DNA of 6,479 nt from Rhodospirillaceae bacterium (GTDB lineage: Bacteria; Pseudomonadota; Alphaproteobacteria; UBA828), in NCBI GenBank assembly GCA_028819955.1, contig JAPPKP010000287.1, forward strand, positions 1 through 6,479, written 5' to 3'. The translations under genes were made by a program, and so were the position numbers. Within the stretch, counting starts at the first letter, position 1. Each line of letters begins with the position of its first letter. Below are positions 1 to 6,448 of the stretch, piece by piece. The notes below the pieces were generated by a model. It had not been told where the DNA came from. It saw nothing but the letters and a program-made list of their open reading frames with translations, and did no database searches.

Positions 1-15
1 GGTTCGAATGGCTGA

Positions 16-50
16 CGTTGCCGCGTTGCACCGGAAGGTGCGGGGCAATG
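16..50. other. Candidate RNA hairpin with GGAA loop
   Basis: A two-part stem-loop. The outer stem pairs 16-22 with 44-50 (7 bp, one G-T wobble). A small internal loop follows, then an inner stem of GCACC (28-32) with GGTGC (37-41), closed by a GGAA tetraloop, which fits the stable GNRA class. No T-tract follows, so it is not a classic intrinsic terminator. It could be the 3' structure of an upstream transcript or a leader element. The rest of 1-180 has only short open tails in two + frames (to 70 and to 114), neither recognisable as a protein end. Confidence 0.35.
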
Positions 51-67
51 CGGGCAGCCGCACGCGT

Positions 68-102
68 TAGAGTAGAGCCGGCGTCAATTCTGTACTACTC
101 TA
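68..102. promoter_or_regulatory. Inverted repeat in AT-richer pocket upstream of SH3/MORN gene
   Basis: TAGAGTAG (68-75) and CTACTCTA (95-102) are perfect reverse complements separated by 19 bases. They lie in the only AT-richer stretch of the leader, about 80-110 bp before the first start codon. This is where a promoter and operator would be expected. I could not find a convincing sigma-70 -35/-10 pair with proper spacing, so the call is an operator-like element or a chance repeat. Confidence 0.25.
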
Positions 103-180
103 TCCTGACATAGCGGCTCATGGCCGGTAACGGCGAGGCGTTGCGAGCGCCGATCAAACAAGGCGCGCACGGGGAGAACC

Positions 181-948
181 ATGAGAACGCATGCAGCACT
201 GGCTGCGGTGCTTGCCGCGGCCTTGGCCTGGACCGTGGGAACGGCGCACGCCTACACGGTCGAGCCCTTCGACAAAGTGATGGAGGTGGTGAAGGCTGCG
301 AACCTGCGCGCCGGCCCGAGCACCGATTATGACGTACGCGTCGTCCTAAGCCCGGGCGCGACCGTGCGCGTGACCGGCGCCGTTCTTGGCCGCGACTGGA
401 TGCGGGTCGATTTGCGCGGGGACGGTGACGAAGCCTTCGTCTACGCGCCGCTCCTGAAGGAGACCGTGGACGCGGCAGGCCTCAGGCCCGTCGGCCCCAA
501 CTGGTCCCTCACTCAAGGCCGGCCCTGCCACGTGTGGAACGACGGCCATCGCGATTATGAGCCGTTCATCTGGTGGGGCGACTGTGTGGATGGCAAGGCC
601 TCGGGCGAAGGGCGGCTCATCTGGCACACCCGCTACGGCCGGCACGTCTACGAGGGCAGCATGGAGGCCGGCAAGCAACACGGGCTTGGGACCCTGCTGC
701 GCAGCGATACCGCCCGCTACGAAGGCGAGTGGCACGACGGCAAGAGGCACGGAATCGGTATCTACACCTGGGCCGCCGGCCATCGCTACGAGGGCGGTTG
801 GCGCGACGACAGGCCGCACGGTTTCGGCACCGCGACCTTTGCCGACGGCGACATCCACCAGGGCGAGTGGCGCCGGGGTTGCTACGGCGAGCGGGACGGC
901 ATCTGGTCCGCCCTGATCGCGACCGTGGAAGACTGCGGCTTCAATTAG
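181..948 (+). CDS. Exported SH3b-domain and MORN-repeat protein
   Basis: 255 residues. The N-terminus (MRTHAALAAVLAAALAW...TAHA) is a typical Sec signal peptide with likely cleavage after AHA at residue 24, so the mature protein should act in the periplasm or outside the cell. Residues about 33-95 form a bacterial SH3 (SH3b) domain: the NLRAGPSTDYDV motif (41-52), a VLSPGATVRV strand and the WMRV segment fit the family, which often binds cell-wall peptide or glycan. Residues about 131-233 are MORN repeats (YEGxWxxGxxHGxG), with three perfect 23-residue periods starting at Y157, Y180 and Y203, a longer degenerate unit before them and a partial unit after. Four cysteines (116, 135, 234, 251) flank the repeat block and could form disulfides. 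Start: ATG at 181 follows GGGGAG (171-176). The exact role is unknown; a cell-envelope binding or scaffold function is inferred. Confidence 0.88.
   Translation: MRTHAALAAVLAAALAWTVGTAHAYTVEPFDKVMEVVKAANLRAGPSTDYDVRVVLSPGATVRVTGAVLGRDWMRVDLRGDGDEAFVYAPLLKETVDAAGLRPVGPNWSLTQGRPCHVWNDGHRDYEPFIWWGDCVDGKASGEGRLIWHTRYGRHVYEGSMEAGKQHGLGTLLRSDTARYEGEWHDGKRHGIGIYTWAAGHRYEGGWRDDRPHGFGTATFADGDIHQGEWRRGCYGERDGIWSALIATVEDCGFN
571..879 (+). repeat. MORN repeat block within the CDS
   Basis: In-frame coding repeat. Units at 649-717, 718-786 and 787-855 are each 69 bp (23 codons) and begin TAC-GAG/GAA-GGC (Tyr-Glu-Gly). A degenerate 26-residue unit (about 571-648) precedes them and a truncated one (about 856-879) follows. 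The units share the G-K/R-x-H-G-x-G core but differ widely at the DNA level, so this is an old protein repeat and not a recent tandem duplication. Confidence 0.8.
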
Positions 949-1053
949 CCGACTGGCAACGCCCTGAGACACGACGGGAGCCGCCGAACGCCTCACTCGC
1001 CGGGGCGAAACCTGCTATGAGTGCGCGCGGGCGACGGTGAAGCTGGCGGTTGG

Positions 1054-1893
1054 ATGCCCAAGCGGTTGAGCGAGACTGAGCGGCGGTGCTTCTTCGAGAC
1101 GGGCTATTGCGGGCCGCTCCGCGTCATGAACGCAGGCGAGGCGCAGCACTACCGCGCGGAGCTGGAGCGTTTCGAGCGGCGCTGGCCGGACGAGCGCCAC
1201 ATGCTCGACCAGGGCGCCTCGCTGCTCTGCCCGTGGATCGACGCGTTCACCCGCCACCCCGGCCTGCTCGACCCGATGGAGGACCTGCTCGGCCCCAACC
1301 TCCTGGTCTGGGGTGTCTCGCTCAGGCTCAAAGAGGCTGACGGCACGACCTTCGCCGGCTGGCATCAGGACACCGCCTATTGCGACATCAAGCCGATCGT
1401 CGTGATCGCCGCTCTTGCGCTCTCCGACTGCGGCGAGGACGCCGGGTGCCTGCGTGTGATCCCCGGCTCCCATCGCGGGGCGCTGCTGCCGCATCGCGAG
1501 CACTTCGGTACCGACAGCCTGCTCACCCGCGAGCAGCAGATCGACGCCCCCATCGACGAGGCGGCCGCTGTCTCCCTGCCGATGGCGGCGGGCGAGGCGG
1601 TCCTCTTCAACAACGCGATCTGCCATTCTTCCGGCCCTAACCGGAGCGACGACCGGCGCATCGTCTTCCTCATCGAATACGTGCCGACGCACGCCTGGCA
1701 GCACGAGCCGCGCGAATCCGCGATGCTGGTGCGGGGCGTCGATCGCTTCCATCACTTCGACGTCGACCCGCGCCCGGCCGAGGAGATGAGCCCGGCGGCG
1801 CGGGCGGCGTGGCGGCGCAAGGTCGAGGTGCAGGCAGAGGTGCTCTATCGCGGCGCCGCGCATCCCACGCGCGCGCTGGCCTCGGGGAGCTGA
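1054..1893 (+). CDS. Phytanoyl-CoA dioxygenase (PhyH) family Fe(II)/2-oxoglutarate oxygenase
   Basis: 279 residues, the usual size for bacterial PhyH proteins. These non-haem iron enzymes use O2 and 2-oxoglutarate to hydroxylate a substrate, releasing succinate and CO2. The iron triad is visible: H104-x-D106 in GWHQDTAYCD and distal H191 in CHSSGPNRSDDRR. R202 sits 11 residues after H191, the spacing of the 2-oxoglutarate-binding Arg in human PHYH. Because the Asp of HxD is present, the protein is expected to be a hydroxylase and not an SyrB2-type halogenase, which has Ala or Gly there. The N-terminus MPKRLSETERRCFFETGY matches the family's typical opening, so I chose ATG 1054; an in-frame GTG at 1021 is an alternative, and neither has a strong ribosome site. 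The stop lies 5 bp before the AGPS-like gene, indicating one operon. The substrate is unknown; the family covers lipids, small metabolites and secondary metabolites. Confidence 0.92.
   Translation: MPKRLSETERRCFFETGYCGPLRVMNAGEAQHYRAELERFERRWPDERHMLDQGASLLCPWIDAFTRHPGLLDPMEDLLGPNLLVWGVSLRLKEADGTTFAGWHQDTAYCDIKPIVVIAALALSDCGEDAGCLRVIPGSHRGALLPHREHFGTDSLLTREQQIDAPIDEAAAVSLPMAAGEAVLFNNAICHSSGPNRSDDRRIVFLIEYVPTHAWQHEPRESAMLVRGVDRFHHFDVDPRPAEEMSPAARAAWRRKVEVQAEVLYRGAAHPTRALASGS
1884..1889 (+). promoter_or_regulatory. Shine-Dalgarno site fixing the AGPS-like start
   Basis: GGGGAG lies 9 bases before ATG 1899 and inside the last codons of the oxygenase gene. It favours 1899 over the upstream in-frame ATG at 1809, which would add 30 low-complexity residues overlapping the oxygenase reading frame. 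Confidence 0.65.
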
Positions 1894-1898
1894 ACGGC

Positions 1899-3497
1899 AT
1901 GGCGGAGGCGCGGCGCAAGTTCTGGGGCTGGGGCCTCGAATCCGAGACCTTGAGCGAGGCGGACGCGGGGCGGATCGCCACGCGCGTGGGCGGGCTCACC
2001 GGTCTCGCGCCCGGCCCTTACACGGCACCGCCCACCTTGGACGAGCTGGATTTTCCGGCGCCACGCGCGACGCCGCCGGGCGCGCTCGCCGCGCTCTGCC
2101 AGAGCGACGCCTACTGCCGGGCGAGCCACACCTACGGCAAGTCCTACCCGGATTACGTCCGCGCCTGGGCGCGCGACTTCGCGGTGGCACCCGACATCGT
2201 GGCTTACCCCGAGAGCGAAGCCGACGTCGCTGCGCTGCTCGACTGGGCCGGGGATGGCGGGCTCGCGGTCATTCCCTACGGCGCGGGCTCGACCGTGGTC
2301 GGCGGCGTCGAACCGCAAGTCGGCGATGGCTACGCCGGCGTCCTCACCATCGACCTGGGCCGCCTGGACAAGGTGCTGGAGATAGACCGGGCCTCGCGCG
2401 CGGCCCGCATTCAGGGCGGCGTGCTCGGCCCCGCGCTCGAAGCCCAGCTCAAGCCGGCGGGGCTCACGCTCCGGCATTTCCCGCAGTCCTTCGGCTTCTC
2501 GACCCTCGGCGGCTGGATCGCCACTCGCTCCGGCGGCCACTACGCCACGCTCTACACCCATATCGATGAGTTCGTGGAGAGCCTGCGTACGGTGACTCCG
2601 GCCGGCACGATGGAGAGCCGCCGCCTGCCGGGCTCCGGCGCGGGCCCCAGCCCGGACCGCCTGATGATCGGCTCCGAAGGCTCGCTCGGGATTATCACCG
2701 AGGCCTGGATGCGGCTGCAGGACCGGCCCACGCACCGCGCCTCTGCCGCGCTCCGCTTCGCCGATTTCGCGGCGGCCGCAGGAGCGATCCGCGCGGTGGG
2801 GCAGGCCGGGCTCTACCCCACCAACCTGCGCCTGGTCGATTCCGAGGAGGCGCGGCTCGCGGGCGCGGGCGACGGCAGCTTCCACCTCGCCGTGCTCGCG
2901 TTCGAGAGCGCGGATCACCCTGTGGAGGCGTGGATGGCGCGCGCGCTGGAGTGCATGGCCGACCACGGCGCGGTCTTCGACCCGGCGGCTGCGGCCCAGG
3001 CCCGCGACCCGTTGGCCGACGCCTGGCGCGAGGCCTTCATCCGGGCGCCTTACGACCGCGAGGGACTGATTGCCCACGGCCTGCTGCACGACACCTTCGA
3101 GACCGCGATCACCTGGGACCGCTTCGGGGCGTTCCACGCCAGCGTCAAGGCGGCGACGGAGGCAGCGATCGCGGATGCCACCGGCAAGCCGGGTCACGTC
3201 ACTTGCCGCTTCACCCACGTCTACCCCGACGGGCCCGCGCCCTACTTCACCTATCACGCGGCGCCTTCGCCCGGCGCCGAGATCGAGCAGTGGCGGGCGA
3301 TCAAGACCGCGGCCTCCGATGCGCTGATCCGCGCAGGCGGCACGATTACCCATCACCACGCAGTCGGCCGCGACCACATGCCCTGGTACGAGACCCAGCG
3401 GCCCGCACTCTTCGGCGCGGCGCTGGCAGCGGCCAAGCGTACGCTCGATCCCCAAGAGATCCTCAACCCCGGCGTCCTGCTCCCGCCCCGCGCCTGA
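1899..3497 (+). CDS. FAD-linked oxidase, alkylglycerone-phosphate synthase (AGPS)-like
   Basis: 532 residues from ATG 1899. The opening RRKFWGWGLE is characteristic of AGPS-like proteins. The FAD-binding PCMH fold spans about 95-275: PYGAGSTVVGGVE (126-138) is the pyrophosphate loop, QSFGFSTLGGWIATRSGGHY (196-215) and GSEGSLGIITEAWMRL (258-273) are flavin contacts. The C-terminal half aligns with eukaryotic AGPS: IRAPYDRE (381-388), the HDTFETAITWDR segment (397-408), TCRFTHVYPDGPAPYF (435-450) with a candidate catalytic Tyr, and the HHHAVG triple-His motif at 485-490 (AGPS has HHHGVG). AGPS swaps the acyl chain of acyl-DHAP for a fatty alcohol in ether-lipid synthesis. Many bacterial members are simply annotated FAD-binding oxidases and may oxidise hydroxy acids, so the reaction here is unproven. 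I see no peroxisomal or membrane segment; it should be cytosolic or peripheral. It is the second gene of the operon with the PhyH oxygenase. Confidence 0.9.
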   Translation: MAEARRKFWGWGLESETLSEADAGRIATRVGGLTGLAPGPYTAPPTLDELDFPAPRATPPGALAALCQSDAYCRASHTYGKSYPDYVRAWARDFAVAPDIVAYPESEADVAALLDWAGDGGLAVIPYGAGSTVVGGVEPQVGDGYAGVLTIDLGRLDKVLEIDRASRAARIQGGVLGPALEAQLKPAGLTLRHFPQSFGFSTLGGWIATRSGGHYATLYTHIDEFVESLRTVTPAGTMESRRLPGSGAGPSPDRLMIGSEGSLGIITEAWMRLQDRPTHRASAALRFADFAAAAGAIRAVGQAGLYPTNLRLVDSEEARLAGAGDGSFHLAVLAFESADHPVEAWMARALECMADHGAVFDPAAAAQARDPLADAWREAFIRAPYDREGLIAHGLLHDTFETAITWDRFGAFHASVKAATEAAIADATGKPGHVTCRFTHVYPDGPAPYFTYHAAPSPGAEIEQWRAIKTAASDALIRAGGTITHHHAVGRDHMPWYETQRPALFGAALAAAKRTLDPQEILNPGVLLPPRA

Positions 3498-3506
3498 GCG
3501 GCGGCA

Positions 3507-3534
3507 AGCGAGTAGAAACCGGCTACCTCTCGCT
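3507..3534. terminator. Possible weak bidirectional terminator between convergent genes
   Basis: AGCGAG (3507-3512) pairs with CTCGCT (3529-3534), and TAG (3513-3515) with CTA (3523-3525), leaving a 3-base bulge and a 7-base loop. The hairpin lies between the + strand AGPS-like stop and the - strand GroEL end and overlaps the GroEL stop codon. No T-run follows on either strand, so termination efficiency is doubtful. Confidence 0.22.
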
Positions 3535-5193
3535 CTGACCACCCGGCAATTCTGACTCGTCGAGGGCCTGTTTGCCGGTATCGGTGGGGCGGGGGAAGCC
3601 GGCGACCACCGCCTCCGCCGCGATGACGCGGGCGGCGGCGGGGACTGCGGTGCGGAGCGCCATGCGCACCACCCTCGTGGGGTCGACGACCCCGGCGCGG
3701 GGAAGGTCGCAGAAGCGCTGCCGGTCCGCGTCGAAGCCCCAGCGCGGGTTGTCTTGCGCCAGCGCGCGGGCGATGGCGTAGGAGCCTTCGCCGCCCGCGT
3801 TCTCGACGATCCGCCGCATCGGGGCCTTGAGGGCGGCGTCCAGCGCCGTCACGCCCATAGCCTCGTCGTCGGAGCAGCCGGCGCGGACCGGCCCGAGCGC
3901 GCGCGCCGCCTGCACCAGAGCCACGCCGCCGCCCGGCACCACGCCCTCGGCCGCCGCCGCGCGCGCCGCGTTTAGCGCATCTGTCGCGTGTTCCTTGCGG
4001 GCGCGCAGCTCCGCCTCGGTCGCGCCGCCGAGCCGCAGGTGGGCGATGCCGGCGGCGAGGCGGGCGAGGCGCTCCTGCAGTTTCTCGCGGTCGAAGCTCA
4101 GATACTTCTCGGCCTCGGCCTCGCGGCGCAGCATGTCGCAGCGATGCGCGATCTCTTGGGTATCGCCGGCGCCTTCCACGACGGTGGTGCGGTCGCGGGT
4201 CACGTGCACGCGCTTCGCGGCGCCCATCATCGCGGGCTTCAGGTTCTCCAGCTTGTTGCCGAGCTCGTCGGTGACGATCTGGCCGCCGGTCGCGACCGCG
4301 ATGTCCTCCAGCATTGGCTTGCGCCAGCGGCCGAAGCCCGGTGCCTTGACCGCGGCGACGCGGAGGCCGCCCTCGCGCTTGTTCAGGATCAGCGTCGCCA
4401 GCGCCTCGCCCACGACGTCCTCGGCGACGATGAGCAGGGAGTGCGAGGACTTCGCGAAGGCGCGGAGCGCAGGCACGATGGCATCGACGCTGGAGATCGG
4501 CTTCTCGTGCATCAGCACGTAGGCGTCCTCCAGCATGACCGTCATGTCGTCGGGATCGGTCACGAAGGCCGGCGATACGTAGCCCTTGTCGAAGCTCATG
4601 CCCTGGTGCACCGAGAGCTCGGTCTCCACACCCTTCGCCTCTTCGATGGTCACCACGCCGTCGGTGCCGACCTGTGTGATGGCGTCCGCGAGGTGGCGCG
4701 CGATCTCCTCGTCGCCGCCGGACGCAAGCCGTGCTACGCGCTCCAGCCCGCCGCGCGCGGGCAGCGGGCGGGATTGGCGCTCGAGCGCCGCCATGACCGC
4801 GACAAGCCCCCGTTCGATCCCGCGCATGACGCTCATGGGATCGGCGCCCGCCGTGGTGGCGCGGTGGCCCTCCGCCATCAGCGCGGCGGCGAGCACCATC
4901 GCGGTGGTCGAGCCGTCGCCCACCTCGTCGGTCACCTTCGAGCCCACGTGGCGGATCAGGCGCCCGCCGATGTCCTCGAAGCGGTCTTCGAGGTCGATGT
5001 GACGCGCGATGGTGTAGCCGTCCGTCGAGACCCAGGGCTGGGCGTGACGGCGCTCGATCAGCACCGCGCGCCCGCCGGGGCCGAGGGTGGTGCCGACGAT
5101 ATCGCCGACCATCGCGGCGCCCCGCAGCAGCGCGGCCTTGGCTTCAGGGCCGGTGCCGACCCGCTTCGGCCCCGGGATGCCGCCGATCATCAT
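3523..5193 (-). CDS. Divergent GroEL/Hsp60 chaperonin paralogue
   Basis: 556 residues, near the normal GroEL length (about 540-550). Group I chaperonins form double heptameric rings that fold proteins using ATP and a GroES lid. The equatorial ATPase aspartates are present: D58 in STDGYTIAR, D93 in GDGSTTA and D405 in TDALNAARA (E. coli D52, D87, D398), plus D504 in GVVDPTRV. Hinge and apical signatures are clear: FDKGYVSPAF (201-210), AEDVVGEALATLILN (257-271), AAVKAPGFG (280-288), EGVVPGGGVAL (416-426). The substrate/GroES groove stays hydrophobic (Y205, F210, V240, L243, L265, I269, L270). Oddities relative to E. coli (numbering from memory): K34 is G40, K51 is T57, Y203 is A209, and the GGM tail is replaced by a polar end (GKQALDESELPGGQSER). 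No groES lies beside it and no CIRCE operator precedes it, so it looks like an accessory copy. It starts ATGATG with only a weak upstream ribosome site and lies 61 bp after the aminotransferase, probably translated from that transcript. Confidence 0.94.
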   Translation of the reverse strand: MMIGGIPGPKRVGTGPEAKAALLRGAAMVGDIVGTTLGPGGRAVLIERRHAQPWVSTDGYTIARHIDLEDRFEDIGGRLIRHVGSKVTDEVGDGSTTAMVLAAALMAEGHRATTAGADPMSVMRGIERGLVAVMAALERQSRPLPARGGLERVARLASGGDEEIARHLADAITQVGTDGVVTIEEAKGVETELSVHQGMSFDKGYVSPAFVTDPDDMTVMLEDAYVLMHEKPISSVDAIVPALRAFAKSSHSLLIVAEDVVGEALATLILNKREGGLRVAAVKAPGFGRWRKPMLEDIAVATGGQIVTDELGNKLENLKPAMMGAAKRVHVTRDRTTVVEGAGDTQEIAHRCDMLRREAEAEKYLSFDREKLQERLARLAAGIAHLRLGGATEAELRARKEHATDALNAARAAAAEGVVPGGGVALVQAARALGPVRAGCSDDEAMGVTALDAALKAPMRRIVENAGGEGSYAIARALAQDNPRWGFDADRQRFCDLPRAGVVDPTRVVRMALRTAVPAAARVIAAEAVVAGFPRPTDTGKQALDESELPGGQSER

Positions 5194-5254
5194 GACGCGC
5201 GCACTCGCCGCGGCCAGCCGCCACCGTAAGGCTTAAGGCACGAGCGCCGGCGGC
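5194..5254 (-). other. 61-bp spacer within a probable aminotransferase-GroEL operon
   Basis: This short gap separates two same-strand genes. It holds a small near-tandem repeat (TAAGGC twice, 5227-5232 and 5234-5239) and a G/C-rich self-complementary stretch (5210-5221). It contains no T-tract terminator, no CIRCE inverted repeat and no recognisable promoter, so read-through from the aminotransferase into the chaperonin gene is the simplest reading. Confidence 0.4.
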
Positions 5255-6199
5255 TCAGCCCTCGTAATCGATCGGGGTGGCTTCGCGGTCGTCCTCGTGC
5301 CGCACCCAGTAGAGGTCGCGCAGCCGCTCGGTCACCGGGCCGGTGGCGCCGTCGGCCACGGGCTCATGGTCGATCTTCGTGACCGGCAGGATGCCGCCTG
5401 CCGTGCTGGTGAGGAAGACCTCGTCGGCGCCGCGCAGATCGTCCGGCGAGACGGTGCCGACCTCGCCCTTCACGTTCAGCTCGCCGAGCAGGTCGAGCGC
5501 GGTCCGCCGCGTGATGCCCTCCAGGCAGGTGCCGCCCGGCGTGGTCGCGGTGCCGCCCTTCACGGCGAAGACGTTGAAGCCCGGCCCCTCCGCGATGTTG
5601 CCGTCGAGGTCCACCACCACCGGCATGTCGCAGCCCTGCTCGTAGCTCTCGAACAGCGCGCGGATCATGTCGCCCCAGTGGAAGTTCTTGGCGGTGGGGT
5701 CCACCGAGCCCGGCGGAATCCGCAGATAGGAGCTCAGGTGCAGGTCGATGCCGCTCGCGCGCATCTCCTCGTCCGCGATCCAGACGAAAGGGATGGCGAA
5801 GGCGATGAAGCGGTTCTCGCAGGCACGGGGGTCGCGGGTGCCTTTGGGCGGCATGCCGCGAGTGCAGAGCACCTCCACATAGGCGTCGCGCAGCTGGCTG
5901 AGGAGCATGAGCCGCATCAGGATCGCTACCAACTCGTCCCGGTCGTGGGGAATGGTCATGCGGACGCTGGCGAGGCTCTTCTCGAAGCGGTCGAGATGGT
6001 GACCCAAGCGGAAGAACTTGCCGCCCCAGACGTGGACCACGTCGTAGGTGACGTCGGAGCGGGTGAAGCCCCAATCCAGGATCGGAATCCGCGCTTCGGC
6101 GATCGGCACATAGGCGCCCTCGATGAAGGCGGCGCCGTCGGCAAAGCGGTTCTCCAATCGCACGACGCCGTCGGGCGTCGCTTCCGTGACCCTTGTCAT
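5255..6199 (-). CDS. Fold-type IV PLP aminotransferase, (R)-amine transaminase-like / BCAT-like
   Basis: 314 residues. Class IV aminotransferases use PLP to move an amino group between an amine or amino acid and a keto acid; the group includes BCAT (IlvE), D-amino-acid transaminase and (R)-selective amine transaminases. Visible landmarks: R71 in HHLDRFEKS (PLP phosphate), catalytic lysine K171 in DPTAKNFHWGD, E204 in AEGPGFNVF (cofactor pyridine N), and TSTAGGILPV (264-273) at the phosphate/substrate end. Several segments resemble (R)-amine transaminases more than IlvE: GFTRSDVTYDVVHVWGGKFFRL, YVEVLCTRG (108-115), IPPGSVDPTAKNFHWGD. Start: ATG 6199 has GGGGAGG 6 bases upstream; longer in-frame starts up to 6403 add residues that fit nothing in the family. 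The natural substrate cannot be assigned; generic annotation as branched-chain or D-amino-acid aminotransferase would also be seen. It lies first in a probable two-gene unit with the chaperonin. Confidence 0.92.
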   Translation of the reverse strand: MTRVTEATPDGVVRLENRFADGAAFIEGAYVPIAEARIPILDWGFTRSDVTYDVVHVWGGKFFRLGHHLDRFEKSLASVRMTIPHDRDELVAILMRLMLLSQLRDAYVEVLCTRGMPPKGTRDPRACENRFIAFAIPFVWIADEEMRASGIDLHLSSYLRIPPGSVDPTAKNFHWGDMIRALFESYEQGCDMPVVVDLDGNIAEGPGFNVFAVKGGTATTPGGTCLEGITRRTALDLLGELNVKGEVGTVSPDDLRGADEVFLTSTAGGILPVTKIDHEPVADGATGPVTERLRDLYWVRHEDDREATPIDYEG

Positions 6200-6205
6200 C
6201 AATGG

Positions 6206-6212
6206 CCTCCCC
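6206..6212 (-). promoter_or_regulatory. Strong Shine-Dalgarno site of the aminotransferase gene
   Basis: On the - strand this reads GGGGAGG, ending 6 bases before the ATG at 6199. It is the strongest ribosome site on this strand of the window and decides the start in favour of 6199 over the upstream in-frame ATG at 6403. Confidence 0.75.
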
Positions 6213-6387
6213 GGTTCGCAAATCCAGATCGGGCGACAGTGTGCCGCATCGCGCCCGCCGGCGCGACTCGGGCAAATGACGGCCGCATGGAGCCGCTCGC
6301 CGCTCCGGTTTTCGCGCCGAAACGTGGGAGCCAAGACGGGAAAAGGAGATCGATCGAAGAGGAGGCGCCATGCGCCCGGCATATTCG

Positions 6388-6416
6388 TTGCCCGCACATG
6401 CATTTGGGCCTATGTT
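6388..6416 (+). promoter_or_regulatory. Candidate sigma-70-type promoter for the right-edge gene
   Basis: TTGCCC (6388-6393) and TATGTT (6411-6416) are separated by exactly 17 bases, each matching four of six consensus positions. The segment is clearly more AT-rich than its surroundings. Transcription from about 6423 would give a leader of roughly 26 bases to ATG 6449. The rest of 6200-6387 is intergenic: I see no promoter for the - strand aminotransferase there that I would defend, though one must lie in this region. Confidence 0.3.
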
Positions 6417-6448
6417 TCGGGCGCTTTTCTGGCCAGGAGTACGAATCC

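Noticed and set aside
1..22. GGTTCGAAT at the left edge resembling a tRNA T-arm
   Set aside because: The conserved C closing the T-loop is absent (G instead), no matching 5-bp stem follows and no acceptor end or CCA is present.
949..1053. Possible terminator or regulatory site between the SH3/MORN gene and the PhyH gene
   Set aside because: I found only short G/C-rich complementary fragments, no T-run and no promoter-like pair. A 7-codon open frame at 1017-1040 has no support.
1015..1863. 282-codon - strand open frame opposite the PhyH gene
   Set aside because: Antisense shadow; the + strand has the HxD...H iron triad and the typical family N-terminus.
1054..1893. Non-haem iron halogenase (SyrB2-like) for the PhyH-family protein
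   Set aside because: Halogenases replace the Asp of HxD with Ala or Gly; here H104-Q-D106 is intact.
1845..3542. 565-codon - strand open frame opposite the AGPS-like gene
   Set aside because: It is a shadow of GC-rich codon use: rich in Arg/Ala/Gly with no family motif, while the + strand frame carries clear FAD and HHH motifs.
5194..5215. GAGTGC on the - strand just before the GroEL start, like a CIRCE half-site
   Set aside because: The other arm (TTAGCACTC, 9 bases away) is missing and the remaining half-site bases do not match.
3988..5229. 413-codon + strand open frame opposite the GroEL gene
   Set aside because: Its translation is His/Arg/Ala-rich low-complexity text with no recognisable domain, and the - strand frame is unmistakable GroEL.
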